In this document: positions 32,296-40,533 of the stretch, in pieces
Numbering within the stretch: position 1 is the first letter of the stretch
Layout: every line of letters starts with the position of its first letter
DNA from: Gemmata massiliana
Lineage (GTDB): Bacteria; Planctomycetota; Planctomycetia; Gemmatales; Gemmataceae
Assembly (NCBI RefSeq): GCF_901538265.1
Contig: NZ_LR593886.1
Span: 9,259,738 to 9,323,737, forward strand
Reading direction: 5' to 3'
Length of the DNA stretch: 64,000 bases
Program-made: the position numbers and the translations under genes
The notes under the pieces: generated by a model
The model's database searches: none
Told to the model about the DNA's origin: nothing
The model's input: only the letters and a program-made list of their open reading frames with translations

Positions 32296-32943
32296 CTACG
32301 GGCGCCGGCCCGAGAACGCCAGGTGTCCGGCCAACCCGATGAACACACAACCGGTTGCCCGATCCAACCACCGACCAACTCCCGATCGACGCTTCACCCA
32401 TTCGCCGACCGCTCCGGCGTAGTACCCCAGAACAACGAAGAGGAGCACCGTTACGAGCGTGAACAAAACGCCCAACAACGCGGCCTGCGACGCAACGGGT
32501 TTCGTTGTGTCCATGAACAGGGGAAGGAACGCGAGAAAGAACAGTCCGACCTTCGGGTTCAGTGCGTTCGATAGCGCCCCGCGACCCAGGTACGGCCAAA
32601 ACGATCCCGGCGCGTTCGCGCCACTCACCTCTTCGTGACCAACTTTCTTGAGAGAGCCCGCGTTGCGCAGCGCCTTGATTCCGAGGTACAGCAAGTAGGT
32701 TGCTCCCGCGTACTGGATAACCAGGAACGCCGTTCGAGAGGCGGCGACGAGAGCGGACAAGCCGACGACCGCCCAGAGCGTGTGTGTTAAACAACCGAGG
32801 CCGCAACCGATCGCGAACCCGATACCCGCACTTCGGCCCCTGGACATGCCCGTGCTGAGTACGGCAAGATTATCCGGGCCGGGAGAGGCCGCAATAACCA
32901 ACGAGGTTAGCAAAAAACTCATCAGCAAGTCCGTACTCGGCAT
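32296..32943 (-). CDS. LysE/RhtB-family amino-acid exporter
   Basis: A 215-residue membrane protein with about six helices. The family opening SPGPDNLAVLSTGMSRGR follows the first helix, and FLLTSLVIAASPGPDN is the usual LysE signature. GALSNALNPKVGLFFLAFLPLF near residue 140 is the second conserved motif. It should export amino acids or small amines; the substrate is not predictable. The ATG at 32943 has GGAG upstream and leads straight into the first helix. It stands alone, 250 bp from the response-regulator start. Confidence 0.87.
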   Translation of the reverse strand: MPSTDLLMSFLLTSLVIAASPGPDNLAVLSTGMSRGRSAGIGFAIGCGLGCLTHTLWAVVGLSALVAASRTAFLVIQYAGATYLLYLGIKALRNAGSLKKVGHEEVSGANAPGSFWPYLGRGALSNALNPKVGLFFLAFLPLFMDTTKPVASQAALLGVLFTLVTVLLFVVLGYYAGAVGEWVKRRSGVGRWLDRATGCVFIGLAGHLAFSGRRP

Positions 32944-33111
32944 CGACCTTCTCCGTGCTATCGCGGGGTGATTCCGAATATACCATCCGTCCTTCGAGCT
33001 CATTACAAGGCCGAGGCAAGAGGATTCCGCGCCGTGTAGGTGCTCGCGAGTTATTTCGGGTCGGGAGAAAATCCCGGACCACCTGTCGCCAAAACAAAGC
33101 CACTGTGCGAA

Positions 33112-34104
33112 TCACTCGGAAACGGTATTGAGTACCAGGTTCACCTCGGCCGCGGCGGGCGGCGGAACGTTTGCGCCTTCGCGCCGGGCCTGGAGCCGTT
33201 CGAGTTCGTGAAGGGTCGAGGTGAGCAGCCCGTGCAGATGGCGCTCGTACTTGGCAATGCGCTCGTCGCACCCGTTGGCGGGAAGCAGGCGCGCGGACCG
33301 GCTCCGGTCTGAGCGCCCATCGAGGAACCGTGCGACCGCGGTTGCTTCCCGCTCTAGGCGCTGGCCCTTGCGACCCAGTTCCTCGGCACGTGATTCCAGC
33401 TCCGCGCGCACGTGCTCGGCGAACAGCTCGACCGGTTCTCTGGTGAAGCGAGCATAGAGGGCTAACGCGCACCGGATCAATTCGGGCGTCCAAGGGGCGG
33501 TTTGCGGATTCGTGCCGGGTAATCCGAGCTTTCGCATGAACGACTTGCTCCCGAACGCGGGCGGATCGGTGCGCAGGTCGTCCGCAGCCTCGGCGCGCAC
33601 GCACGCGGTCCCCAAAATGTACTCAGCGATTGCGAAGGGAGCGGCAGTGGTAAGCTCCGACGCGAAGTAGTCCCGCGCCGCGCTCGCTTCGGCCAGTTCT
33701 CGCCGTGCGGTAAGTAACTCGCCGCGGATGGCCCGGAGTTGGTCCTCGCGCTGTGTGGAAGCGGGATCTTGGGACGGGAGGAACGCGGGCACCTCCACGT
33801 CCTCCATCGCCGCGGCAACGGTTTCGGCCTCGTACCGGGCTAGGCGCTGGAGGCGCCACAAGAGCAGCGCTGCTCGTTCCGCGAGGTTCAGCTCCAGTAG
33901 CCCGATTGGGGCGAGTGATTCGATCACCCCGGCCCGGTGGACCTGCCATTCGTCCGCGCTCTCGCCCGGGAGCACGGGCACGGCCGCGAAAATGCCGTGC
34001 TTGGTCGCGTTTCGGGCAACGATGGCCTTACCTTCGAGCGTGCGCGGCCCGGTGGAAAGCTGGCCGTTGCGCTGGTTCGCTTCGATCTTCGCGAGCGTCG
34101 TCAC
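33112..34104 (-). CDS. Uncharacterised protein with STGPRT / RNATKHG motifs
   Basis: A 330-residue protein from the GTG at 34104, which has a strong GGAGG box. The start ANQRNGQLSTGPRTLEGKA, then RNATKHGIFA, is a motif found at the N-terminus of an abundant family of unknown function, often annotated as hypothetical in planctomycetes and proteobacteria. The rest is charged and mostly helical with long Arg/Glu-rich segments (LRAIRGELLTARRELAEASAAR). The many Arg/Lys residues suggest nucleic-acid contact. It is the outermost gene of the integrase-side block, and no function is claimed. Confidence 0.65.
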   Translation of the reverse strand: MTTLAKIEANQRNGQLSTGPRTLEGKAIVARNATKHGIFAAVPVLPGESADEWQVHRAGVIESLAPIGLLELNLAERAALLLWRLQRLARYEAETVAAAMEDVEVPAFLPSQDPASTQREDQLRAIRGELLTARRELAEASAARDYFASELTTAAPFAIAEYILGTACVRAEAADDLRTDPPAFGSKSFMRKLGLPGTNPQTAPWTPELIRCALALYARFTREPVELFAEHVRAELESRAEELGRKGQRLEREATAVARFLDGRSDRSRSARLLPANGCDERIAKYERHLHGLLTSTLHELERLQARREGANVPPPAAAEVNLVLNTVSE

Positions 34105-34147
34105 GGATACCCTCCGAGAAATGAACACACGGTCCCGAATTGCGCGT

Positions 34148-34762
34148 TTATTGGCCCTTCGTCCTTCGGGCGGTGAATCGATCCAACCGCTTGCCGAGTC
34201 GGTCGAGGCGCTTCTGTTCGGCCGTCAGCACCTTGAGTGTGAGCCCGAGCTGCGAGACCGACATCCCGCGGATGTCACCGAAATCGTGGTGCGGACCGCG
34301 CCGGAGCGCGGCGTAGACCCGGCCGTCGCTCTCCTGGCGGCTCGTGTACGTGAGGTCGTGGCAGTACCGGCACCCGAAATAGGAGCCGCACAGGTACAGC
34401 TTGCGCACGCGCCGGGTACACGTCATACCGTTGCGCGTGAGCGGGCAGATGAACCACCAGCGCCGGCCGCCCAGGTGACACGTCGTGGCCACCAGTTCGA
34501 CCGCGTAGTCGAGTTTCTCGCGGCTCCGGGTCATCTGGTAATCGAGTCGGAGCACGCCACCCGTTTCACCGACCACGATCGTGTAACCCACCGCGGACGA
34601 CGGCTCGGATGCTCCTTTCCGGTACCACCTCAGTGTTCCGTTCCGGGCCGCGGGCCTGGGGACGAGTAACCCCATGCGTTTGAGCTCGGACGTGTCGAGG
34701 GCGGTACACCCCTCGACGCACACTTTCTTGGTCCAGCGCTGTCCGCTCCCGAAGCCACCCAT
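34148..34762 (-). CDS. Uncharacterised zinc-finger-like protein (MGGFGSG family)
   Basis: A 204-residue protein beginning MGGFGSGQRW, the start of a family met repeatedly on plasmids and integrative elements and still of unknown function. The middle holds a metal-binding-looking pattern: WFICPLTRNGMTCTRRVRKLY, then CGSYFGCRYCHDL, giving Cys pairs spaced like a treble-clef or zinc ribbon. The tail is basic. GGGGAG precedes the ATG. Its neighbour downstream is 43 bp away on the same strand. It is a plausible DNA-binding element protein. Confidence 0.65.
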   Translation of the reverse strand: MGGFGSGQRWTKKVCVEGCTALDTSELKRMGLLVPRPAARNGTLRWYRKGASEPSSAVGYTIVVGETGGVLRLDYQMTRSREKLDYAVELVATTCHLGGRRWWFICPLTRNGMTCTRRVRKLYLCGSYFGCRYCHDLTYTSRQESDGRVYAALRRGPHHDFGDIRGMSVSQLGLTLKVLTAEQKRLDRLGKRLDRFTARRTKGQ

Positions 34763-34940
34763 CGTTGCTCCCCGGATTTTCCGAAATCAATTGTTCGTTG
34801 CGCTCGGCTCGGCCGAGTGCTTTCGGCGTAAAAGCTTACATTTTCGGCCCTTGCACGCGAATCCCGCCCGGGTCACGTGTCTCACATTTGCGCGTGCCAA
34901 CCACTCGTTCGGGTCGTCTGTTTGCTGGACCGGGCGCGAA

Positions 34941-35342
34941 TTACATGGTTCCGAGCCGGTGAACCGTTGTGACGAACCTCTCAATCGCGTTCCGAAACGC
35001 CCTCGGATCGTGCGCCACGTGTGCGCGGTACACCGCTTCGGCTGCCGTATCGATCTCCGGGCACCGCCCGTTCACGCCCAGTGCCTCGACGAGTGCGTCG
35101 GCCTCGAACATTAACCGGTGAGCGGCGTGCTGGTCCCAAGCCGCGCCCGCTTCAGGTTCCGGACGGTCGAACTGTTCGCGCTCGACGGTCAGGATCGCGA
35201 CTAGCGCAGGCAAATGAGCTCGGATGTCCTCGCGATCGGCGGGCGCGAGAGCGGTCGCGGGTTGCACCACGAGTTTGCCCGCGACGACAGAAAGTGCGAG
35301 CCCCCGGCGCCGGAGGGTTACGAGCAGGTCGGTGGCACTCAT
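34941..35342 (-). CDS. Small protein with TubC-like N-terminal docking domain
   Basis: A 133-residue protein from the ATG at 35342; its start overlaps the stop of the primase-like gene (ATGA), and GAGGTG precedes it. The first 50 residues (MSATDLLVTLRRRGLALSV, then LAPADREDIRAHLPALVAIL) match the TubC N-terminal domain, known as a docking domain in megasynthases but also common at the end of mobile-element replication genes. The rest is helical and unrecognised. Translational coupling points to a partnership with the Toprim-helicase protein. Confidence 0.65.
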   Translation of the reverse strand: MSATDLLVTLRRRGLALSVVAGKLVVQPATALAPADREDIRAHLPALVAILTVEREQFDRPEPEAGAAWDQHAAHRLMFEADALVEALGVNGRCPEIDTAAEAVYRAHVAHDPRAFRNAIERFVTTVHRLGTM

Positions 35343-38239
35343 GGAGTGAACACCTCCACGTCGTTCGTGAGTGCGCGGTCTGCGGAGTTCTCGCTCTCCC
35401 CACTGGGGGAAACCGGGACAGTCGGGACACCCGGGACGGAACCCGTGTTTTCCGGGGCGCGCGTCCCGGTTGGCTGTCCCGGTTCCGGACCGGCATGCGA
35501 GAAACCGGGACGAGAAACCGGGACACTTTGGGCTGTATTCGCGGCCCCGCGTCCCGGGTGTCCCGACTGTCCCGGTTTCCCCAACAGGAAGGACGGGGCC
35601 AGCACCAGGACGCGCCGGCGCGCGCCTTCGAGAGTGATCGGGTACGTAGTTCGATCGCCGTCGGTTCGGACCGCGTACCCGCTCTCCTTGAGCCGGCGGT
35701 ACAGGGTTTGTTGCGTGATCGGGTACGCTTGTCCCTGTTCGCGGGCCAGTTCTGACAACGCAGCAAAGGTGCTGTCCGGGTCCAGGTACAGCTCGGCGTC
35801 CGTGACCCACCCGAGCTTGCGCCCGCGCCCGTGGGAGCCGACGCGAACCTCACCGAGCGCGCCGCGGGTTTCGCGGACCTCCCAGCCCCACGCCTCGGGG
35901 GACGGCGGGACACCCGGTTCCTTACCGTCGGTGCCGGCAATGTGCCCGCGCCCGCTGGTGATGATCGCCCCGAGCATTTCGGGAAACCGGGCTACCGGAT
36001 CGGCCGCGCGCTGGTGCTCGCCCTGCTGCTCGGCCAGGGACCGGAACGCGACCTCACCCCGACCCCAGAGCCGCTCGCGCTCGGGCGTGTCGATGGCGCG
36101 GATCGCTTCGGCGAACCGCAGCAGGTACCGTAGCCCGAGGAGCAAGTTGGCGATGATGTCCGGGGTACGGGCGTGCGGGAACTGGCCCACGAACCGGTTC
36201 CGCAACTGGACCCGCTCGGCCTCGAGTTCGGCGCGGACGGTCGCGTACCGCGGGGCCAGCCACGCGACGAACCCGGCCATTGCGGACGCGAGCGCCCCGG
36301 CAGCGGCGTTTTGCTGGCACTCCGAGAGGCGCGCGAGGTTCACGTCGCCGCGCTGGACCGCGACCACACCCAATCGGGCCGTGATGGAGTGGCCGCGCGG
36401 CACGTCCTCGCCGGTCGCCAGAACCAGCCCGCGCGGGGGCTTGGGCGGGCGCAGGGTGCCGTCGGCCCGCATGCGCTGGCGCCCGGCACTGTTGCCCTGC
36501 CCGCGGATCAGGCGCTCGGCCGTGCGGTGCTGCCGGTCCGCATCGGCCCGAGAGGGCGGGGGCGCGAAGTCGTCGACCACCAGGACCGCGTCCTTGACAG
36601 TAAACGCGAGCCTCTCGAGCGCGTTGTCGGTCGAGGACCAGTTCCCGGGGAGCCGGCCCCGGTTCATGTCCGCGCCGTAGTGCTGCTGGGCCAGGGCCGC
36701 GAGTTCGCTCTTCTGCGCCCCGGTCGGCCCGGACAGCCAGAGCGCGTAGTCGGGCGCCCCCAGCGCGGCCCGGTAGACCGTCGCCAGCAACGGGAACGCG
36801 ACCCCATCCGGGACCAGACCGACGAGCAGTCCCAGCGACGCACGGACCGCGGTTCGGCGCGCGTCACCGGTCGGCGGTTCGGGCAACCGGAACGCGCTCG
36901 CGGCGCCGTCGAGTTGGACCTCCACTCTGGGCGAAACCGGGACCGTCGGGACACCCGGGACGATCGCCCCCGCGCCGTGCAGGTAGCACCAGCGCCCCTC
37001 GACCTCGCGCCACCCGGTGTGGGTGTAGACCGTGGCCGACGGGATCTCGTCCCCGCTCATTTCCTGAATCGCGCACCGCAGGTGGTCGCGTTTGCCGCTC
37101 CCGGCCTGGATCACGCACTTCGGCCCGAGGCGCTCGACCACCCAGTCGAGCGCCCCGAACCGGTCCACGGGCACCCCGACCGTGCGGGCCGGTTTGTTCC
37201 ACTGCTCGACCGCGACCGCGAACGCGCGGGTCTGCTCGGCCCCGTCATCGGTCACCGTTTCGCCTACGATCCGCGCGGTGAAATTGGCGAGCTTCGTTTT
37301 CTTGGTCACGGTCAGCTCGTCCGTGTCTTCGTCGCGCGTGAGCACGCAGTGGAACGTGTTCCCGCTCACTGCGGTGTACCCGCTCTCGGTAAACTGCGCG
37401 GGATCGGTGCGAGGCTTCTCGGGCGACGCGGGGGCGTGCCCGACGAGTTCGCGGAGCGCACCGGCGCCATGACGGACGAGGAAGTCGTCGAGGCCGTTCT
37501 TGGTCCCGTCCGGCTCGGTCGGGAGCCGGACCACTCGCACGTCGGCGCCGTGCCGCCGGAGTGCGCCCGCCAGTGCCCGTTCCGCGCGGGCGACATCGGG
37601 GTTGGTGCCCGCGTCGCTGTCGAAGACGATGTGAACCCGGCGCCCGGTCCAGGTGACGCCCGCGAGGTCGTCGTTCAGGGCCAGCCGGCCGGTCCTCTTG
37701 CCGCCCCTCTGCTCGCGCGGCGCGACCCAGTTCCAGACCCCCGGCAGGGACACGCACGGGAACCCGTGTTGGGTCGCCGCGAGCGCCTTCTTGCATCCCT
37801 CCGTGATGGTGAGTTCCGCGGTCGGGTCCGCGAGTGCCGCGCGGGCGCCGGCCGGGACGTACAGCCGATTCGGACGCCCGCGCGGGTTCTCATACTTGAC
37901 CTTACCGGGCTTGTCGCCCCGGGCGCGCGGGCGGTCCGGTTTCACGGTCGCATGGTCCAGCGGTTGGCCCCCGCGATCGTAGTGCGGGTACACCAGCACG
38001 GGGCCGAGAGCCTTGGCGCGGGCGGGGCTCCAGTTGAGGAGCCGGGCCACGACCTTCGGATCGTCCTCGGAGTGGACGTTGTTGGCAGTGGTGGTTTCGC
38101 GGGACAGCCCGGACGCCTCGAGTTCCGCTGCGTGGTTCGGGCGCAAGCGGTCCGCTTCCGGCCCGTCCGGAGCGCCACCCGGCGGCTCTGGCGAACCACG
38201 ATTGCAATCGTCAGATTCGCTTGGTACATTCAATTCCAT
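35339..38239 (-). CDS. Toprim-helicase (DUF3854/DUF927-like) primase-type protein
   Basis: A 966-residue protein from the ATG at 38239 with a perfect GGAGGA box. The N-terminal half holds a Toprim-like DUF3854 unit: Glu147 in TITEGCKKA, and Asp207/Asp209 in IVFDSDAG. Around 280-420 is a DUF927-like segment (CVIQAGSGKRDHLRCAI). A helicase-type ATPase follows with Walker A GPTGAQKS (504-511) and Walker B VLVVDDF (about 553-558). Such proteins drive replication of plasmids, phages and integrative elements. The last 120 residues are low-complexity Pro/Gly/Ser built from short DNA repeats (see the 35406, 35551 and 36933 entries). The small coupled gene follows directly. Confidence 0.82.
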   Translation of the reverse strand: MELNVPSESDDCNRGSPEPPGGAPDGPEADRLRPNHAAELEASGLSRETTTANNVHSEDDPKVVARLLNWSPARAKALGPVLVYPHYDRGGQPLDHATVKPDRPRARGDKPGKVKYENPRGRPNRLYVPAGARAALADPTAELTITEGCKKALAATQHGFPCVSLPGVWNWVAPREQRGGKRTGRLALNDDLAGVTWTGRRVHIVFDSDAGTNPDVARAERALAGALRRHGADVRVVRLPTEPDGTKNGLDDFLVRHGAGALRELVGHAPASPEKPRTDPAQFTESGYTAVSGNTFHCVLTRDEDTDELTVTKKTKLANFTARIVGETVTDDGAEQTRAFAVAVEQWNKPARTVGVPVDRFGALDWVVERLGPKCVIQAGSGKRDHLRCAIQEMSGDEIPSATVYTHTGWREVEGRWCYLHGAGAIVPGVPTVPVSPRVEVQLDGAASAFRLPEPPTGDARRTAVRASLGLLVGLVPDGVAFPLLATVYRAALGAPDYALWLSGPTGAQKSELAALAQQHYGADMNRGRLPGNWSSTDNALERLAFTVKDAVLVVDDFAPPPSRADADRQHRTAERLIRGQGNSAGRQRMRADGTLRPPKPPRGLVLATGEDVPRGHSITARLGVVAVQRGDVNLARLSECQQNAAAGALASAMAGFVAWLAPRYATVRAELEAERVQLRNRFVGQFPHARTPDIIANLLLGLRYLLRFAEAIRAIDTPERERLWGRGEVAFRSLAEQQGEHQRAADPVARFPEMLGAIITSGRGHIAGTDGKEPGVPPSPEAWGWEVRETRGALGEVRVGSHGRGRKLGWVTDAELYLDPDSTFAALSELAREQGQAYPITQQTLYRRLKESGYAVRTDGDRTTYPITLEGARRRVLVLAPSFLLGKPGQSGHPGRGAANTAQSVPVSRPGFSHAGPEPGQPTGTRAPENTGSVPGVPTVPVSPSGESENSADRALTNDVEVFTP
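35406..35437. repeat. In-coding repeat, copy 1
   Basis: A GGGAC-rich 32-base unit inside the primase-like gene, exactly inverted at 35551-35582 and present again (29 bases, one mismatch) at 36933-36961. In the reading frame it encodes the peptide GVPTVPVSP. Confidence 0.8.
35551..35582. repeat. In-coding repeat, copy 2 (inverted)
   Basis: The exact reverse complement of 35406-35437, 113 bases away, in the same gene. In this orientation the reading frame encodes GKPGQSGHPGRG. Transcripts could fold the two copies into a long hairpin. Further CCGGGAC pieces lie between them (35469-35478, 35493-35500, 35509-35523). Confidence 0.8.
36933..36961. repeat. In-coding repeat, copy 3
   Basis: Same orientation as copy 1, with one mismatch (A to C) in 29 bases; encodes PGVPTVPVSP (residues 428-437) between the DUF927-like and ATPase parts of the protein. 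Confidence 0.78.
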
Positions 38240-38307
38240 TGGTTCCTCCGATCGGTCCGGGGCGTCCGTGACGCGGTGCCCCGGGCCGATTGCGTTGGTG
38301 GGATCGG

Positions 38308-38685
38308 CTACGCGCCCATCTTCTTGAGCGCGGCGACCGCCCGTTCGGAGGCGCGCGTGCGGGCCGCAGATGTGCGCGGCACGACGGGAGTTACGACCGG
38401 TGTCGGGTCCGCGGCCGCGGTCAGGGCCGCAACGAACCGGGCCACGGCCCCGCGGGACGTGAGCCACCGGCCGCCGACGCGAACCGCTTCCAGTTTCACG
38501 ACCGCCCCGGCCGCGGTCCGGGTGCCCTTGGTGCGCCAGCGGAACACGGTGGACGGGTCCACGGCCGCGCCCCCGCGGTGCCCCGGGAACAACCGGCCCG
38601 CGGCGGACAGGGACAGGCCCGCGCCCGCCTGGATCTCGGCGAGCACTTGGGGCACGGTTCCGACTTCGGGAACGACTTCGGCCAT
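38308..38685 (-). CDS. DUF1580 excisionase-like helix-turn-helix protein
   Basis: A 125-residue protein from the ATG at 38685 with GAGGAGG upstream. The middle AGRLFPGHRGG, DPSTVFRWRTKGTR, LEAVRVGGRWLTSRGAVARFVAAL is the DUF1580 pattern seen in planctomycetes: a helix-turn-helix that begins with row-selection residues like those of AlpA/excisionase proteins, followed by an Ala/Thr-rich tail. It lies between the integrase side and the primase-like gene and may serve as recombination directionality factor or regulator of the element; that role is inferred. A longer overlapping frame (to 39423) is a shadow of the next gene. Confidence 0.75.
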   Translation of the reverse strand: MAEVVPEVGTVPQVLAEIQAGAGLSLSAAGRLFPGHRGGAAVDPSTVFRWRTKGTRTAAGAVVKLEAVRVGGRWLTSRGAVARFVAALTAAADPTPVVTPVVPRTSAARTRASERAVAALKKMGA

Positions 38686-38753
38686 TGCGAACCTCCTCGC
38701 ACGGAATGCGACGCGGTTCACAATGGCCGATGGTGCGCGGGCGAGCGGAGACG

Positions 38754-40370
38754 CTAGGGATGATCGAGGGATGATTTGCGCACGCGGCCCAGGAGCGCGA
38801 TCCCGCCTGGCGTGATCGCGACGCCTTTGCGCCCCCCGTTGGGGCGCGCCGCCAAGCCCTTCTCGACCAGCGCGATCACCGCGTGGCCGACGGTCTGTTT
38901 GCTCAGATCGGTCGCCACTTCGAGGTCCACGTTCTTGAGCAGAAGTGGGTGCTGGGTCTTCAATTCCCGGAGTATCTTCAGTTCCGCTTCGTTGATCGAG
39001 AGTTCCCCCGCGACCGAGTTCGAGCCGGCCGCATTCAATTCTCCCAACACTCCGGCGGGTACAAGGGTGCGCTCGGCCGGCCACACATAGGCCGTGTTGC
39101 CGAGCTCGGGCACGGCCACGGTGCGGAGCATGTGAACCGCCCGGCTGACCTGTTGGCGCATGCGCCGCACGAGCCCGGCCACGTCCGGGGCGGGTACCAG
39201 TTGGAGGTGGGTCACGGCCGCGTGCTCGGGCACGATCCGGAGCACGACGTGCCCGATCGCATCGTTCACTCTTCGGATCGCGGCTAGGGCCTCGTGGTGA
39301 GCACAGCCCTGTGTGTCGGTGACCGCTTGAAGTTGCGACTCGACTTCGAGGTACCGCTGGTTCGCGGCCCCGATGCACTGTGCCAGAGTTCTGGCAGTTT
39401 CGCGAAACGCACCCGCGCCCCACGGTGGGTCGCGCCGGAACTCGGCCACGTCAAAGAGTGCCTGCGCGACGGCCTCGTATGCGCCGCGGAGGTGGGCGGG
39501 CGTTCCCGCGGGCGCCTCGAGCGGGTGGTCCCGCGTATCGACGTCCTCGGGTCCGATTCCGAGTTGGGCCACGCGGTCCAGTTGCGCGAGCCGAGCTTCG
39601 ACCCCGACCCGGACCGCGCGCCAGTTGGACAGCCACTGTTCCCCGTCGGCCCTAGAAACGATCAACTCGGCCGCCGATCCACAGACCGGCAGTGCGGCTG
39701 GGCCGTGCGGACGGCTCTGAAAGGCACGCGGGTTCGTGACGACCGGTGGGAGGGGAATGTTGAGGGCCTGGGTCAAGCCGTACACGCGCTCGGCGAGCGC
39801 GTCGAACGTCGAGCGTTCTTGGGTCGGGAGTACGTGACCGGTCCGCGCTCCCGTGATGTACGGCCCGACCCGCTTCGTCATTGAAACGAGTGCGTTTCTC
39901 AGTTCGCGGAGCGTACCCCATTCGGGCGGGCGCGGCCGAAAGAACCACGCGGGCGCGAGTTCACACCGGCAGCGCGTTTGGGGGCGGGCCTGGTGTCCCA
40001 CCCAGTGGAGCGACTCATCGGAGCCGATGAGCCCCAGCTCACGGAAGTGGCACTCGATTTCCGCGAGCAGGTCGCCGGGCGGGTGGAGTTCGAGAGGGAG
40101 TTTCGGCTCCGCGTGCGGACAGATCGACGGGAGCGAGTACCGCGTACACTTGATGTTGTTGCGGTAGACGTCGAGGTGTTCGCCGCTGGACAATCGGATC
40201 GTGTCCACGAGGGCGCTCGTGCAGTCCCAAACGCCCTCTTTGTCTCCGATCGGATCGACCGCGTACCCTGCGAATAATTCGGGCGCGAGGTCGATTCGTG
40301 GGTGTTTGTGTGTCGCACCGGGGAATAGTTCACGGCGAGTACGAAATAGCGCCGGCCAACTCATCGGCAT
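38754..40370 (-). CDS. Unknown 538-residue element protein with winged-helix end
   Basis: No family is recognised for most of this protein. The first 150 residues hold several Cys/His (ICPHAE, CRCELAP). Residues 150-420 are mainly helical (LARTLAQCIGAANQRYLEVESQLQ style). The last 85 residues look like a winged helix: LSINEAELKILRELKTQHPLLL, VATDLSKQTVGHAVIALVEKGL and then GGRKGVAITPGG as the wing. AGGTGA precedes the ATG at 40370. It lies between the DUF1580 gene and the integrase on the same strand. A DNA-binding controller of the element is a reasonable guess; nothing more is claimed. Confidence 0.7.
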   Translation of the reverse strand: MPMSWPALFRTRRELFPGATHKHPRIDLAPELFAGYAVDPIGDKEGVWDCTSALVDTIRLSSGEHLDVYRNNIKCTRYSLPSICPHAEPKLPLELHPPGDLLAEIECHFRELGLIGSDESLHWVGHQARPQTRCRCELAPAWFFRPRPPEWGTLRELRNALVSMTKRVGPYITGARTGHVLPTQERSTFDALAERVYGLTQALNIPLPPVVTNPRAFQSRPHGPAALPVCGSAAELIVSRADGEQWLSNWRAVRVGVEARLAQLDRVAQLGIGPEDVDTRDHPLEAPAGTPAHLRGAYEAVAQALFDVAEFRRDPPWGAGAFRETARTLAQCIGAANQRYLEVESQLQAVTDTQGCAHHEALAAIRRVNDAIGHVVLRIVPEHAAVTHLQLVPAPDVAGLVRRMRQQVSRAVHMLRTVAVPELGNTAYVWPAERTLVPAGVLGELNAAGSNSVAGELSINEAELKILRELKTQHPLLLKNVDLEVATDLSKQTVGHAVIALVEKGLAARPNGGRKGVAITPGGIALLGRVRKSSLDHP

Positions 40371-40533
40371 GTTTGGTCACCTATGGTTCATGTTCGTCGT
40401 CCGACGGCGGGTTGGAGTTGCAACCCGCTGCCGTTATCACGAACCGCCCAGGTGAGCGGCCGGCTAGAATGTGTCCATCAGTATATCAGAGCAGTGCATG
40501 GGTTGCACAGAGCAATTTCCCTTGCACCGCGCG

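Noticed and set aside
35409-35582. A CRISPR-like array from the repeated GGGAC units
   Set aside because: Only three full copies in mixed orientation, inside a coding frame, with irregular spacing and no cas genes in the window.
38686-39423. An N-terminal extension of the DUF1580 protein
   Set aside because: Shadow of the 538-residue gene; ATG 38685 has a strong ribosome site.
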